From an uncultured Pelagibacteraceae bacterium (lineage in GTDB: Bacteria > Pseudomonadota > Alphaproteobacteria > Pelagibacterales > Pelagibacteraceae), in NCBI GenBank assembly GCA_902574685.1, contig CACGOO010000010.1:1-43789 (forward strand): DNA of 43,789 nucleotides. Reading direction: 5' to 3'. The translations under genes were made by a program, and so were the position numbers. Numbering within the stretch: position 1 is the stretch's first letter; every line of letters starts with the position of its first letter. Of this stretch, positions 9,556 through 18,656 are shown piece by piece. Below the pieces are notes generated by a model. It saw only the letters and a list, made by a program, of their open reading frames with translations, ran no database searches and was not told the DNA's origin.

Positions 9556-10348
9556 AAAAATTATTTCAATCATAAATCAGAAGGGAGGGGTAGGAAAGAC
9601 CACCACAATAATCAATCTAGCAGCAGGTCTATCGATGAAAGGAAAAAAAATTTTAGTTATTGACCTTGATCCCCAAGGCAATGCAACAACAGGTCTTGGA
9701 TTATCAAATACAACAAATTCTAGTAAAACAATTTATAGTGTTTTAAATGGAAATAGAAAAATTTCAGATGTAGTACAGTCAACTAATTTTGCAAACTTAA
9801 ATTTAATTACCTCGAACGTTGATTTATCTGGTATTGAAGTAGAAACAGCAGGTGATAGCCGTAGAGCCTTTAAATTAAAAGATGAATTAGGCGCTATTTT
9901 AAATGATTCTGGATCATCATATGATTATATTCTTATAGATTGTCCTCCGTCACTTAGCTTACTTACAATTATGGCTCTAGTAGCGTCTGATGCACTAGTT
10001 GTTCCTCTGCAGACAGAATTTTTTGCCTTAGAAGGACTTACACAACTTATGAAAACGATAGAGAGGATAAAATCAAATTTGAATCCTTCCTTAGAGATAA
10101 GAGGTATCCTCCTGACCATGTTCGATAAAAGAAATAAACTTTCAGGACAAGTTGAGTTAGAGGCAAGAAACTATTTTAAAGATAAAGTTTACTCAACTGC
10201 TGTGCCAAGGAATGTTAGATTATCTGAAGCACCATCACATGGAATCCCAGTCCTACTATACGATAAGATATGTCCAGGGAGCAAAGCTTACTTTAAATTT
10301 ACGGAGGAGTTTTTAGAACAAGACAAACAAGTGGAGAGTGCAGCATGA
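9548..10348 (+). CDS. parA: Chromosome partitioning ATPase ParA
   Basis: This Walker-type ATPase drives origin segregation together with ParB and parS. The 266-residue protein has the deviant Walker A motif KGGVGKTTT (12-20), IDLDPQGNATTGLG, the Walker B region YDYILIDCPPSL, and the C-terminal NVRLSEAPSHGIPVLLYD typical of chromosomal ParA/Soj. There is no N-terminal DNA-binding extension as in plasmid type Ia ParA. Its start overlaps the rsmG end by 8 bp and its stop overlaps the parB start (ATGA). Confidence 0.97.
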   Translation: MHKKIISIINQKGGVGKTTTIINLAAGLSMKGKKILVIDLDPQGNATTGLGLSNTTNSSKTIYSVLNGNRKISDVVQSTNFANLNLITSNVDLSGIEVETAGDSRRAFKLKDELGAILNDSGSSYDYILIDCPPSLSLLTIMALVASDALVVPLQTEFFALEGLTQLMKTIERIKSNLNPSLEIRGILLTMFDKRNKLSGQVELEARNYFKDKVYSTAVPRNVRLSEAPSHGIPVLLYDKICPGSKAYFKFTEEFLEQDKQVESAA

Positions 10349-11196
10349 TAAATCCTTTTAAGAGCAAGAAGGGCTTAGGAAGAGGTTTATCATCATTAAT
10401 AGGAGATAGTGATATTAAAGCTTCTAATGACAAAATTTCTATAAGTTCAATTATTCCAAATAAAAACCAACCAAGAAAAATATTTGAAAAAGAAGCATTA
10501 GAAGAATTGAAAAATTCGATAAAGGAAAGAGGAATTATACAACCACTGATCGTCAGAAAATCATACGATCAAGACGATAAATTTGAATTAATAGCAGGTG
10601 AAAGAAGGTGGCAAGCAGCACAATCAGCTGGCCTTCATGAGGTTCCGGTTGTTATTGTTGAAGCCAATAATTTAAAGTCATTAGAGCTTGCGATTATTGA
10701 GAATGTTCAAAGGAAAGATCTTAACGCCATAGAGGAAGCAGAAAGTTATAAAAATTTAATTGAAAATTTTGAATATGATCAAGATAAAGTCTCAAAATTT
10801 ATTGGAAAGAGTAGGTCTCATATTACGAACTCATTACGACTATTGACCTTACCTGAAAAATTAATTGAAATGATAAGACATGGAAAGTTATCACAGGGGC
10901 ACGCAAAAATTTTAATTGGTCTTGAAAACTCTTATTTGTTAGCTGAGAAAATTATTAAAAAAAAACTTTCAGTTCGTCAGACTGAATCTTTAGTTAGACT
11001 TTTAAAAAATAAACCTAAAAAAGAATTCAAAATTAGAAATGCGAATACAGTTGCAATTGAAAATGATTTAACTGAAAAAATTGGGATGAGAGTTTTTTTA
11101 AATATTAAAAAAAATAATTCTGGAACATTAACTTTCAATTATAAAGGTGTTGATCAATTAGATAGACTTATAAGTGTAATTAAAAAAAATTACTAA
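10345..11196 (+). CDS. parB: Chromosome partitioning protein ParB
   Basis: ParB is the parS-binding CTPase clamp. The 283-residue protein has an N-terminal LGRGLSSLIG (11-20, the ParA-stimulating type motif), the CTP-binding domain with GERRWQAAQ (85-93) and ENVQRKDLN (119-127), and a helix-turn-helix at about 146-166 (VSKFIGKSRSHITNSLRLL). The C-terminal dimerisation region ends the protein. The parS site that it should bind is 1.4 kb upstream within rsmG. The gene converges with holA with a 4-bp overlap. Confidence 0.97.
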   Translation: MINPFKSKKGLGRGLSSLIGDSDIKASNDKISISSIIPNKNQPRKIFEKEALEELKNSIKERGIIQPLIVRKSYDQDDKFELIAGERRWQAAQSAGLHEVPVVIVEANNLKSLELAIIENVQRKDLNAIEEAESYKNLIENFEYDQDKVSKFIGKSRSHITNSLRLLTLPEKLIEMIRHGKLSQGHAKILIGLENSYLLAEKIIKKKLSVRQTESLVRLLKNKPKKEFKIRNANTVAIENDLTEKIGMRVFLNIKKNNSGTLTFNYKGVDQLDRLISVIKKNY

Positions 11197-12170
11197 TCAC
11201 TCATAATGAAGTTTGATAAAATATTTAAAGAGTTATCCGAATTTATTTTTAATAAAAGTTCAACATCATTTAGTTCGTAAATTTTTTTATTTAAATCTTC
11301 AATTTTCCACGTAAGTGCTTGTTTTTTTACATTTTCTTTTTCTTTCCAAAAAATTGGTGGTCTCGTATTTGATATAACTTTATCAATATTCTTTAATTTA
11401 TTGTACTGTTTAACTATACTTAATAATTTTTTAGATTTATTTAATATTGTTCTTATTATTAAGATACAATCTTCATTTGAATAATTATTTTCATTTAAAA
11501 TTTTAGACAACCTTTTGTGATCTTTTTTTAAGTAATTATCTGCAAGTTCATTTACACCATGATCTTCTGCAAGATTTGTTAATTTTAGTACAATATCATG
11601 GGTAATTTTTTTTTTTGTAAATGAATAGTTTAAAATTTTATCAAGCTCATTTTTAAGATTTTTTCTATCTCCTCTAGCCCTATCAACTAATAGGTTTATA
11701 GTTTCTCGAGACAATTTTATTTTATTTGTATTTAAAAATTCAATAACTATTGATGATAATCTGTCCGCATCATCTTCATAAAATGGAATTGTCACTAAAT
11801 ATTCATTTTTTTCAAATAAATTTCTAAGTTTTGATTTTTTTTCGAGAATACCACTTTTTAATATAATCTTTACTTTATGCAGTTTTCTCTCTAAGATTTT
11901 GTTAACAAAACTAACAATTTTTTCACTTATCCTGGAAATAATCAAAATTTTACTTTCACCAAAAAGAGACTCATTCAAGAGTTCACTCAAAATTATATTA
12001 AAATTTTTTATAAACTCATTTTCTTCATACTTACTAATCTGACCTTCAAAATTATTTATGAAATATTTATCAATTATTTCGTTTTGTAGACCTTCATTTT
12101 TTCCATAAAGCAGATAAATATCATATTTTGTTAAGTTTACTTTATGCAATTCGTATGATTTTTTTATCAT
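11193..12170 (-). CDS. holA: DNA polymerase III delta subunit
   Basis: HolA opens the beta clamp within the clamp loader. The 325-residue protein begins with YDIYLLYGKNEGLQNEIID and continues with the NEFIKNFNIILSELLNESLF region and a middle segment rich in LSRETINLLVDRARGD, a pattern characteristic of the divergent HolA family. Identification is strengthened by the conserved alphaproteobacterial order leuS-lptE-holA-parB. lptE ends two bases before its start codon. There is no Walker A motif, as expected for delta. Confidence 0.85.
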   Translation of the reverse strand: MIKKSYELHKVNLTKYDIYLLYGKNEGLQNEIIDKYFINNFEGQISKYEENEFIKNFNIILSELLNESLFGESKILIISRISEKIVSFVNKILERKLHKVKIILKSGILEKKSKLRNLFEKNEYLVTIPFYEDDADRLSSIVIEFLNTNKIKLSRETINLLVDRARGDRKNLKNELDKILNYSFTKKKITHDIVLKLTNLAEDHGVNELADNYLKKDHKRLSKILNENNYSNEDCILIIRTILNKSKKLLSIVKQYNKLKNIDKVISNTRPPIFWKEKENVKKQALTWKIEDLNKKIYELNDVELLLKINSDNSLNILSNFIMSD

Positions 12171-12172
12171 CC

Positions 12173-12619
12173 TTAAATTGAAGTCATGCTAATCAATATT
12201 TCTGATGAAATATTTTCAGACAAAGTTTTTTGAATATTTTCTTCGTATTTTAAAAGTTCAAATTTATCGTTAATATTATCATAAGTGCTTTCTTTAATTA
12301 TTTTATCACTTAAGATCTTTATTCCGTCTTTTTTAACAATATAATTAAATTTTATTTTCATATTAAATATTATTGGATCCCCTTTTTCATTTTTTGAGAT
12401 AATCTCTTTCTCCATTTCGCTTGCTAAAAAAATTTCATATTGATTATATCCTTTACTTTTTTCTATCAAATTTTTCTTGACTATTTCATTAATGATACTT
12501 TCTTCATTATATGAAATATTAGTAAATTGGAAATCGTACTTTTTTTTCGAAAAAATTGGTTCATAAGAACAACCAAACACAAAAAAAGAAAATAATAAAA
12601 TTTTTAATATTTTATTCAT
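12173..12619 (-). CDS. lptE: LPS-assembly lipoprotein LptE
   Basis: The 148-residue protein has a lipoprotein signal peptide ([11 protein letters not shown], with the lipidated Cys at 17), followed by YEPIFS. The rest is a small beta-rich domain with no recognisable enzyme motif. In Alphaproteobacteria the lipoprotein gene between leuS and holA is LptE, which plugs the LptD barrel for delivery of lipopolysaccharide to the outer leaflet. It overlaps leuS by 8 bp. The sequence is highly diverged, so the call depends on the lipobox and the gene order more than on motifs. Confidence 0.72.
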   Translation of the reverse strand: MNKILKILLFSFFVFGCSYEPIFSKKKYDFQFTNISYNEESIINEIVKKNLIEKSKGYNQYEIFLASEMEKEIISKNEKGDPIIFNMKIKFNYIVKKDGIKILSDKIIKESTYDNINDKFELLKYEENIQKTLSENISSEILISMTSI

Positions 12620-15155
12620 GTATCAATATATTTATTAGCCTATTTTTTACAAAAATAACTTTTTTTATTTTGTAATTACTTAAGTATCTATTTATGTTTT
12701 TGTCTAATTTTATTACTTTTAAAAGACTTTCTTCTGAAATGTCTTTTTTTGTCTTTATTAAAGCTCTTTTCTTACCATTTATTTGAATAACAAAGTTGAT
12801 TTCATCCTTAATAAGTGCTTTTTTATTATACGCTGGCCATATTAAATCATTAGTAAAATCTAAATCATCAAGACAATGATTTGAGAAATGTGGAATTACA
12901 GGTGTAAAGCAAATAAGAATCTTCTTATAATTTTCTTTTAAATTATTTAATTTATTTTTTTTCTTTATAGTATTATTAAAATAATTATATGTTTCATACA
13001 TGTTAGCAATAATTACATTATAATTAAATTTATCAAGATTATTAGTTATCTTTAATATAGTTTGATTTGTAAATTCATCTATCTCATTATCAAAAATTTC
13101 CATCGGTTCGTTTGATAATTTTTTTTTTATTTCATTATGTAAAGTCCATAGTTTTTGAATAAACTTATATGAAGATATCATGCCTTGCTCTGACCATTGA
13201 ACATCCTTTTCAGGAGGACTATCAGATAAAATAAACAATCTCACGGCATCAGCTCCATAATTCTCTATAATATACTCTGGATCAATAACATTTTTTTTTG
13301 ATTTAGACATTGATTCCGACGGACCAACTTTTACAATTTTTTTGGAATTTCCTTTCTGGAAATATTTTCCATCAATTTTCTCAACATCCTCAGGGCTTAA
13401 CCATTTATCATTCTCATCTTTATAAGTTTCATGACAAACCATCCCTTGTGTAAATAAACTCTGAAAAGGTTCCTTAATATTAAAGTTTTTATTTTTATAG
13501 TTAATTGCTCTCATAAAAAAACGAGAATATAATAGATGTAGTATTGCGTGTTCAACACCCCCGATGTATTGATCCACTGGCATCCAATAATCAATATCAT
13601 CAATATTAAAACCGTAGTCACCCTCTTTTGGCGAACAAAATCTTAAATAATACCAGGATGAGCAAACAAATGTGTCCAATGTATCAGTTTCTCGAACCAT
13701 TTTTTTTCCATTTATATCTATTTCTTTCCAATTATTTTGGCTATCCAAAGGGTTACCTTTAACATTTAAATTAATATTTTCAGGCAATGTAACAGGGAGC
13801 ATCGATTTAGGTATTGGGTGAACTTTACCTTCTTTGTCATAAGCAACAGGAATTGGACAACCCCAATATCTTTGACGTGAGACACCCCAGTCTTTTAATC
13901 TATAATTTATCTTTTTTTTCCCTATTTTTTTTTTTTCCAAAATTTTTATTGTTTCCGTTATAGAGTTTTCAGGTGCTTCTAATCCATTTAAAAAGTCAGA
14001 ATTAATTATTATACCTGATCCGGAAAAAGCTTCATTTTTTACCTTAAAAGTGTCACTTTTATCATGGGGTTTAACTACAGTTTTAATTTCCAAATTATAT
14101 TTTTTTGCAAAATCAAAGTCTCTTTGATCATGTGCAGGACATCCAAATACTGCTCCAAACCCGTAATCCATTAATACAAAATTTGCAAAATAAATAGGCA
14201 CTTTTTCCTTTGAATTCAAAGGATTTATAGCAAGGAGATTTGTTTTAAAACCTATCTTGTCTCCAACTGCAATAGCCTCCTCTGTAGTTCCAGTTTTAGA
14301 ACACTCCTCTTTAAATTTAATAAAATTTTCATCTTTTTCGTAATATTTTGAAATTTCATGGTCTACCGATAATGCTAAAAAGGAAAATCCAAATAACGTA
14401 TCGGGTCTTGTAGTAAAACACTTAATTTTTTTGACTGGTAAATCACCATTTATTTTGAAATCAATCTCGCAACCAAAAGATTTTCCAATCCAATTTTTTT
14501 GCATTGTTTTTACCTTATTTGGCCAATTATCTAACCCGTCTAATCCATTCAATAAATCTTCAGAAAATTTTGATATATCAAAAAACCATTGACTTAATTT
14601 TTTTCTTTCAACTGCAGCACCAGAACGCCAACCTTTACCATCAATTACTTGCTCGTTTGCAAGAACTGTTTCATCAATAGGATCCCAATTTACATAATTT
14701 TCTTTTCTATAAACAAGACCTTTTTCCAGTAGCTCAAGAAAAAAAGTTTGTTGATGTTTATAATAATCTTTATTACAAGTTGAAATTTCCCTATCCCAAT
14801 CAATTGATAAACCAAGTTTTTTTAATTGATTTTTCATTGTAATTATGTTCGCGTTAGTCCAATCTTTTGGATCCAATTTGTTTTCCCTCGCAGCATTTTC
14901 AGCGGGCATCCCAAATGCATCCCAGCCCATTGGATGCAAAACATTAAAACCTTGTAATGACTTGTATCTAGATAATACGTCTCCAATTGTGTAATTTCTT
15001 ACATGTCCCATATGAATTTTACCAGAAGGGTATGGAAACATTTCTAGACAGTAGAACTTCTCTTTATTTTTATCTATTTTTGTCTTAAAAACATTATTTT
15101 CATCCCAATGTTTTTGCCATTTTTCTTCTATTTCTTTAAAATTATATCTTTCCAC
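12612..15155 (-). CDS. leuS: Leucyl-tRNA synthetase
   Basis: This class I aminoacyl-tRNA synthetase charges tRNA-Leu. Hallmarks are the HIGH-type motif in [20 protein letters not shown], the editing domain with [29 protein letters not shown], a [14 protein letters not shown] segment, and the KMSKS-type [13 protein letters not shown]. No ATG exists at the 5' end. The GTG at 15155 gives the normal N-terminus ([17 protein letters not shown]); a TTG two codons upstream at 15161 is the alternative. At about 847 residues it is normal length. It overlaps lptE and probably shares a transcript with the DUF3576 lipoprotein upstream. Confidence 0.96.
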   Translation of the reverse strand: MERYNFKEIEEKWQKHWDENNVFKTKIDKNKEKFYCLEMFPYPSGKIHMGHVRNYTIGDVLSRYKSLQGFNVLHPMGWDAFGMPAENAARENKLDPKDWTNANIITMKNQLKKLGLSIDWDREISTCNKDYYKHQQTFFLELLEKGLVYRKENYVNWDPIDETVLANEQVIDGKGWRSGAAVERKKLSQWFFDISKFSEDLLNGLDGLDNWPNKVKTMQKNWIGKSFGCEIDFKINGDLPVKKIKCFTTRPDTLFGFSFLALSVDHEISKYYEKDENFIKFKEECSKTGTTEEAIAVGDKIGFKTNLLAINPLNSKEKVPIYFANFVLMDYGFGAVFGCPAHDQRDFDFAKKYNLEIKTVVKPHDKSDTFKVKNEAFSGSGIIINSDFLNGLEAPENSITETIKILEKKKIGKKKINYRLKDWGVSRQRYWGCPIPVAYDKEGKVHPIPKSMLPVTLPENINLNVKGNPLDSQNNWKEIDINGKKMVRETDTLDTFVCSSWYYLRFCSPKEGDYGFNIDDIDYWMPVDQYIGGVEHAILHLLYSRFFMRAINYKNKNFNIKEPFQSLFTQGMVCHETYKDENDKWLSPEDVEKIDGKYFQKGNSKKIVKVGPSESMSKSKKNVIDPEYIIENYGADAVRLFILSDSPPEKDVQWSEQGMISSYKFIQKLWTLHNEIKKKLSNEPMEIFDNEIDEFTNQTILKITNNLDKFNYNVIIANMYETYNYFNNTIKKKNKLNNLKENYKKILICFTPVIPHFSNHCLDDLDFTNDLIWPAYNKKALIKDEINFVIQINGKKRALIKTKKDISEESLLKVIKLDKNINRYLSNYKIKKVIFVKNRLINILIHE

Positions 15156-15195
15156 AATCAAACAATAAACTTAATTTAATTTTATTCAGTATATC

Positions 15196-15726
15196 TTATT
15201 TTTTTTTTGATTTATTCTCTTTTTCGTATACTGCCGCTTTACTTAAAATTTGTTTAGCGATATCGGAAGACAAACTATTAGTTTTATCGGTAATTTGGCA
15301 TGTATTTTCTATTGAACATTTTTTGTAAAAAACTTTAATTGATAAAGCGTCAGACCTAATTTCATTGCTTAAAAATCTAATTGATATTTTTACAGACTCA
15401 TTATTCGATGCTCCATCATTATACCAATCAGTTACAATTATACCGCCACTATAATTTGCAAGTGCTAATGGCATAAATTCAAGCGTATCTAAAGAAGCTC
15501 TCCAAAGTTCATTTGAGCTTGCAAAATCAAATTCTCCCGCCCTATTACCTGCAAGCGAACCTAAACGAAATCCTCTACCCTCCTCAATATTTTGTCTTTG
15601 TCTTTCGGCCATGTTAGCAGGTATCTTTCTAGCATCAGCACCTTTAAAACCATCTGAGCATGAGGATAAAAATAAAAAACTAATTAGAGAATTTACTAAA
15701 ACAAATCTGTAAATTTTTAATTTCAT
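15196..15726 (-). CDS. DUF3576 lipoprotein
   Basis: The 176-residue protein has a lipoprotein signal peptide (SLISFLFLSSC, Cys at 23). The mature part matches the alphaproteobacterial DUF3576 family by segments such as NELWRASLDTLEFMPLALA and SGGIIVTDWY. The family commonly sits just before leuS, as here (40-bp gap to the GTG start), and its function is unknown; an envelope role is likely. The C-terminus is lysine-rich. Its start faces the porin gene across a 212-bp intergenic region. Confidence 0.8.
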   Translation of the reverse strand: MKLKIYRFVLVNSLISFLFLSSCSDGFKGADARKIPANMAERQRQNIEEGRGFRLGSLAGNRAGEFDFASSNELWRASLDTLEFMPLALANYSGGIIVTDWYNDGASNNESVKISIRFLSNEIRSDALSIKVFYKKCSIENTCQITDKTNSLSSDIAKQILSKAAVYEKENKSKKK

Positions 15727-15888
15727 AAATGATTCAATATAAATACTTAGAGAAATTATAAAATACCACAGATCAATATTAATTAACTAAAAACCTTAAT
15801 TTTTCTGTTCTTTTATTGATGCAAATATGCAACACTTTAATAATTATTTTAGTATAAAATAGATATTATAAGCTGTTTTTAGGGATAT

Positions 15889-15930
15889 TTGATAAATAGA
15901 CACTGTTTAATATTAAACATTAACAAGGAG
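15889..15930 (+). promoter_or_regulatory. Candidate porin promoter, 16-bp palindrome and Shine-Dalgarno
   Basis: In the 212-bp gap between the divergent DUF3576 and porin genes I see TTGATA (15889-15894) and, 16 bp later, TATTAA (15911-15916) as possible -35 and -10 boxes. The -10 lies inside a perfect 16-bp palindrome, TGTTTAATATTAAACA (15904-15919). A strong Shine-Dalgarno AAGGAG (15925-15930) is 8 bp before the porin ATG and is one of the best in the window. The promoter assignment is weak because AT-rich DNA gives many such matches; another AT-rich candidate, TATAAA, is at 15853. The rest of the gap shows nothing clear. Confidence 0.35.
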
Positions 15931-15938
15931 TACTTAAT

Positions 15939-16916
15939 ATGAACAATTATAAAAAAATTGGACTAACAGCTCTTGCTGGATGTTTAGTTGCTGGATCTGT
16001 TTCAGCTGCTGAAATGTCTGCTTCTGGTAGTGCCGGTATGACATTTACTGGTGGTGATGAAAAATCAAACCACGGTAATGGATGGACAATGGCAGACTCA
16101 GTAACATTTTCTGCTTCAGGTGACGTGAATGACATCGGTGTAACTCTATCAATAGAGTTAGATGGTGATGCTCCGTCAGAAAAACCAAACAGCACAGCAA
16201 CTTATTCATCTGCAAATGGAATGAACGTTGTTGACAGTCACTCAATTTCATTTGATTTTGGTGATGCAGGTACTTTAGTATTTGCTGGTCACGGTGGTGA
16301 TGGTTTCATGAGTGCAAATGATGACGTGATGCCAACTGCTTCAGAAGAGCCATGGGATGTAATCTCAGGTGCTGATACAGGAGTAATCAATGGTTTCTCA
16401 GGAAACAATATGTTTACTTACAAATATAGCCATGAGTCAGGTTTAAACCTAACTCTAGGATACATTAATGCATCTGATGCAGTTACTGACGTATCTTACA
16501 GTGACTATGGTGTAACTTATACAGGAATGGATGGGTTAACTATTGGTTATGGTGAAGGTGATGTTGAAAATGTAACAAATACTAAGTCAAACGAGAGTAC
16601 AATGTTTGCTAAGTATGCTATTGGTGCAGCAACTATCGGTATCCAAGTATCAGAGCAAGACAATGAATCATCTTCAGATGTCGAGTCAACAGGAATTGGT
16701 ATATCTTATCAAGTAAATGATGATTTATCTGTTTCTTTTGGTACAAATACTAGAGAGAAAACTGGATCTAGCGACCAAGAAGCTACTGCTGTTGGTGTAT
16801 CATACACAATGGGATCACTAGGTATCGCATTGTCTATGAACCAAGTAGACAACATTAATAACGTTGGAAGCAATGACAGAGAAGGTTATCAACTTGGTTT
16901 AAGTTTTGCATTCTAA
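15939..16916 (+). CDS. Outer-membrane porin
   Basis: The 325-residue protein has a clear Sec signal peptide (LTALAGCLVAGSVSAAEM, cleaved after about residue 24). It is followed by alternating beta-strand sequence rich in Gly, Ser, Asp and aromatic residues, and ends in GLSFAF with the terminal Phe needed for outer-membrane barrel assembly. It resembles small Gram-negative porins of Alphaproteobacteria and should allow diffusion of small nutrients. A strong ribosome-binding site, GC content above its neighbours and a dedicated terminator suggest high expression as a single-gene unit. Substrate specificity cannot be read from the sequence. Confidence 0.88.
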   Translation: MNNYKKIGLTALAGCLVAGSVSAAEMSASGSAGMTFTGGDEKSNHGNGWTMADSVTFSASGDVNDIGVTLSIELDGDAPSEKPNSTATYSSANGMNVVDSHSISFDFGDAGTLVFAGHGGDGFMSANDDVMPTASEEPWDVISGADTGVINGFSGNNMFTYKYSHESGLNLTLGYINASDAVTDVSYSDYGVTYTGMDGLTIGYGEGDVENVTNTKSNESTMFAKYAIGAATIGIQVSEQDNESSSDVESTGIGISYQVNDDLSVSFGTNTREKTGSSDQEATAVGVSYTMGSLGIALSMNQVDNINNVGSNDREGYQLGLSFAF

Positions 16917-16940
16917 TTTGTAAAATTTAAATATTTTAGT

Positions 16941-16970
16941 AAAAGGCCCCACTTGTGGGGCCTTTTTTTT
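16941..16970 (+). terminator. Rho-independent terminator of the porin gene
   Basis: A GC-rich hairpin (stem AAAAGGCCCCA / TGGGGCCTTTT, loop CTTG) is followed by a run of eight T residues, 25 bp after the porin stop. It is one of only two strong GC hairpins with a T-tail in the window. The T-run abuts the end of the convergent ThiE-like gene. Confidence 0.93.
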
Positions 16971-17497
16971 TACTCAAAATAAGATATTCCGCTAAAACCA
17001 CTACATTTTAATAAATTGATTTTCTTTTTATTTGTTTTAGAAAAACCTCCAAGTGCAATTACTTTTTTAAGTGTTAAGTTTTTTAGTATCCTAAATCGAT
17101 ATGTTCCAAGATAATTTTTATTTTTTTTAAATACTGAAGATATAAAAATAAATTTAACACACTGTTGTTCTTTGATGCGAATTTCTTTAAGATTATGTGC
17201 TGATCCAAGTATTGAAAATGAAGGCTTAGTACAAAAGTTAAGATGTCTAAAATTTTTGTTAAAAGAAGGTATATAAGCGCCATCTAACCCTAATTTTAGT
17301 GCTATTTTATAGCTGTTTGAGAGATAAAATCTTATCCTTTTTTTTTTACAATACTCTTTTATCTTAATTATTTCCTTTAAATTTAATCTATCTTTGTAAT
17401 TTCTATAGATTACACCTGTATAATTATCTAATTTGTCCATATTATTTTTTTTAAAAGAATTTATAAAATAAAATTTATAGGGAATTTTTTTATGCAT
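16970..17497 (-). CDS. ThiE/TenI-like (thiamine-phosphate synthase fold) protein
   Basis: The 175-residue protein is compatible with the TMP-synthase/TenI (beta-alpha) barrel: TGVIYRNY near the N-terminus, DGAYIPSF, SILGSAHNLKEI, QQCVKFIFISSVF, and KVIALGGFSK near the C-terminus. It is shorter than usual ThiE (about 200-215). The ThiE signature HLGQxD is replaced by IPSFN, so synthase activity is doubtful; a TenI-like or diverged role is equally possible. The start codon lies directly against that of yggS (ATGCAT at 17492-17497). An internal ATG at 17440 is the alternative start, but the upstream residues fit the family's first strand. Confidence 0.65.
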   Translation of the reverse strand: MHKKIPYKFYFINSFKKNNMDKLDNYTGVIYRNYKDRLNLKEIIKIKEYCKKKRIRFYLSNSYKIALKLGLDGAYIPSFNKNFRHLNFCTKPSFSILGSAHNLKEIRIKEQQCVKFIFISSVFKKNKNYLGTYRFRILKNLTLKKVIALGGFSKTNKKKINLLKCSGFSGISYFE

Positions 17498-18154
17498 AAT
17501 ACAGTTGAAAATTTACTTAAAATTAATGAGAATGTTAAGGCAAAGTTTGAAAGAATTGGAAATTTATCAAAATTACCTAAAATCATTGCTGTATCTAAAA
17601 CATTCAAAATTGAACATATATTGCCAGTCATTAATTATGGACATTTGCATTATGGAGAAAATAAAGTTCAGGAGGCAGTAGAAAAATGGACATCTATAAA
17701 GAATGAAAATAAAAAAATAAATCTTCATTTGATAGGTCGACTTCAAACTAATAAAGTTAAAGCAGCTATAAAATTATTTGATTATATTCACTCATTGGAT
17801 AGTAAAAAACTCGCGGATAAAATTTATAATATTCAAAATGAATTAAAAATTAGAACCAAGCAATTTATACAAGTTAATATTGGAAATGAGCATCAAAAAT
17901 CGGGGATATCAATTAATGAGGTTTCAAATTTTTACACATATTGTAAAAACTTAAATTTGGATATCGTTGGTTTGATGTGTATTCCGCCTTTTAATGAAGA
18001 TACTACAAAACATTTTAAAACTATGAGCTCCCTTAATAAAGAGCTTAATTTGAGAGAATTAAGTATGGGAATGTCCTCTGATTATCTAAATGCAATAGAA
18101 AATAATGCAACATTTGTTAGAATAGGATCCAGTATATTTGGCCAAAGAAGTTAA
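17492..18154 (+). CDS. yggS: PLP homeostasis protein (YggS/PLPBP family)
   Basis: YggS is a pyridoxal-phosphate-binding alanine-racemase-fold protein with no known catalysis that keeps vitamin B6 and amino-acid pools balanced. The 220-residue protein has the PLP lysine in IIAVSKTF, then HYGENKVQEAVEKW, LHLIGRLQTNKVKAA, and the C-terminal SMGMSSDYLNAI and VRIGSSIFGQRS. It is divergent from the ThiE-like gene with touching start codons, so its promoter must lie inside that gene. A purine-rich AGGGAA precedes the ATG and may act as ribosome-binding site. It converges with the YkuD gene with a 4-bp overlap. Confidence 0.93.
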   Translation: MHNTVENLLKINENVKAKFERIGNLSKLPKIIAVSKTFKIEHILPVINYGHLHYGENKVQEAVEKWTSIKNENKKINLHLIGRLQTNKVKAAIKLFDYIHSLDSKKLADKIYNIQNELKIRTKQFIQVNIGNEHQKSGISINEVSNFYTYCKNLNLDIVGLMCIPPFNEDTTKHFKTMSSLNKELNLRELSMGMSSDYLNAIENNATFVRIGSSIFGQRS

Positions 18155-18645
18155 GCAATTTTTATTTTAGTATCTTTCTTTAATAATTTTAGTAAAATCA
18201 GAAAATCCTTTTCTGATAGACCTATGCATCCCGCTGTAGGTTTGTAGTTTTTGGTTAAATGTAAAAAAATTGCACTGCCTTTTCCAAGTTTAGGGTTTTT
18301 CCAATTATATTTTATAGGAATAAAAAAATCATATTTATGATCACGTCTAAATAAATTTTCTTTTCTTAAATGTAAACTGTTGTTTATTAATTTATTATAA
18401 TTTTTTTTTGTTTTTATATCATCGCACCACCCCATATTCTTTTTAATTTCTATAATTTTTAATTTTGTATTTGGCTTCACTTTTCTATCTCTTCTAAAAT
18501 AAAGATTTTCTAAACCGAATTCACCTATTGGAGTTTTCTTATCACCTTCAATTTTATTATTCGAAAATCCATTTTTACCCACACAACATCTAAACTCAAA
18601 ATCATCTAAAATTAGAGTGTCTTTATTTTTAACAATAATTGTCAT
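18151..18645 (-). CDS. L,D-transpeptidase (YkuD) fold protein
   Basis: The 164-residue protein contains the YkuD signature: GDKKTPIGEF (35-44) and the catalytic HLTKNYKPTAGCIGL with His129 and Cys140. L,D-transpeptidases cross-link peptidoglycan or attach proteins to it in the periplasm. There is no visible signal peptide, and an in-frame stop four codons upstream of the ATG rules out a longer N-terminus. The protein may therefore be exported by another route or act on cytoplasmic substrates. Its start is 11 bp from that of the divergent winged-helix regulator. Confidence 0.83.
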   Translation of the reverse strand: MTIIVKNKDTLILDDFEFRCCVGKNGFSNNKIEGDKKTPIGEFGLENLYFRRDRKVKPNTKLKIIEIKKNMGWCDDIKTKKNYNKLINNSLHLRKENLFRRDHKYDFFIPIKYNWKNPKLGKGSAIFLHLTKNYKPTAGCIGLSEKDFLILLKLLKKDTKIKIA

Positions 18646-18656
18646 ATGTTGTAGTT

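Noticed and set aside
15947-16251. Minus-strand open frames inside the porin gene.
   Set aside because: They are complements of a low-complexity Gly/Ser/Asp-rich coding region with no family resemblance or plausible start signals.
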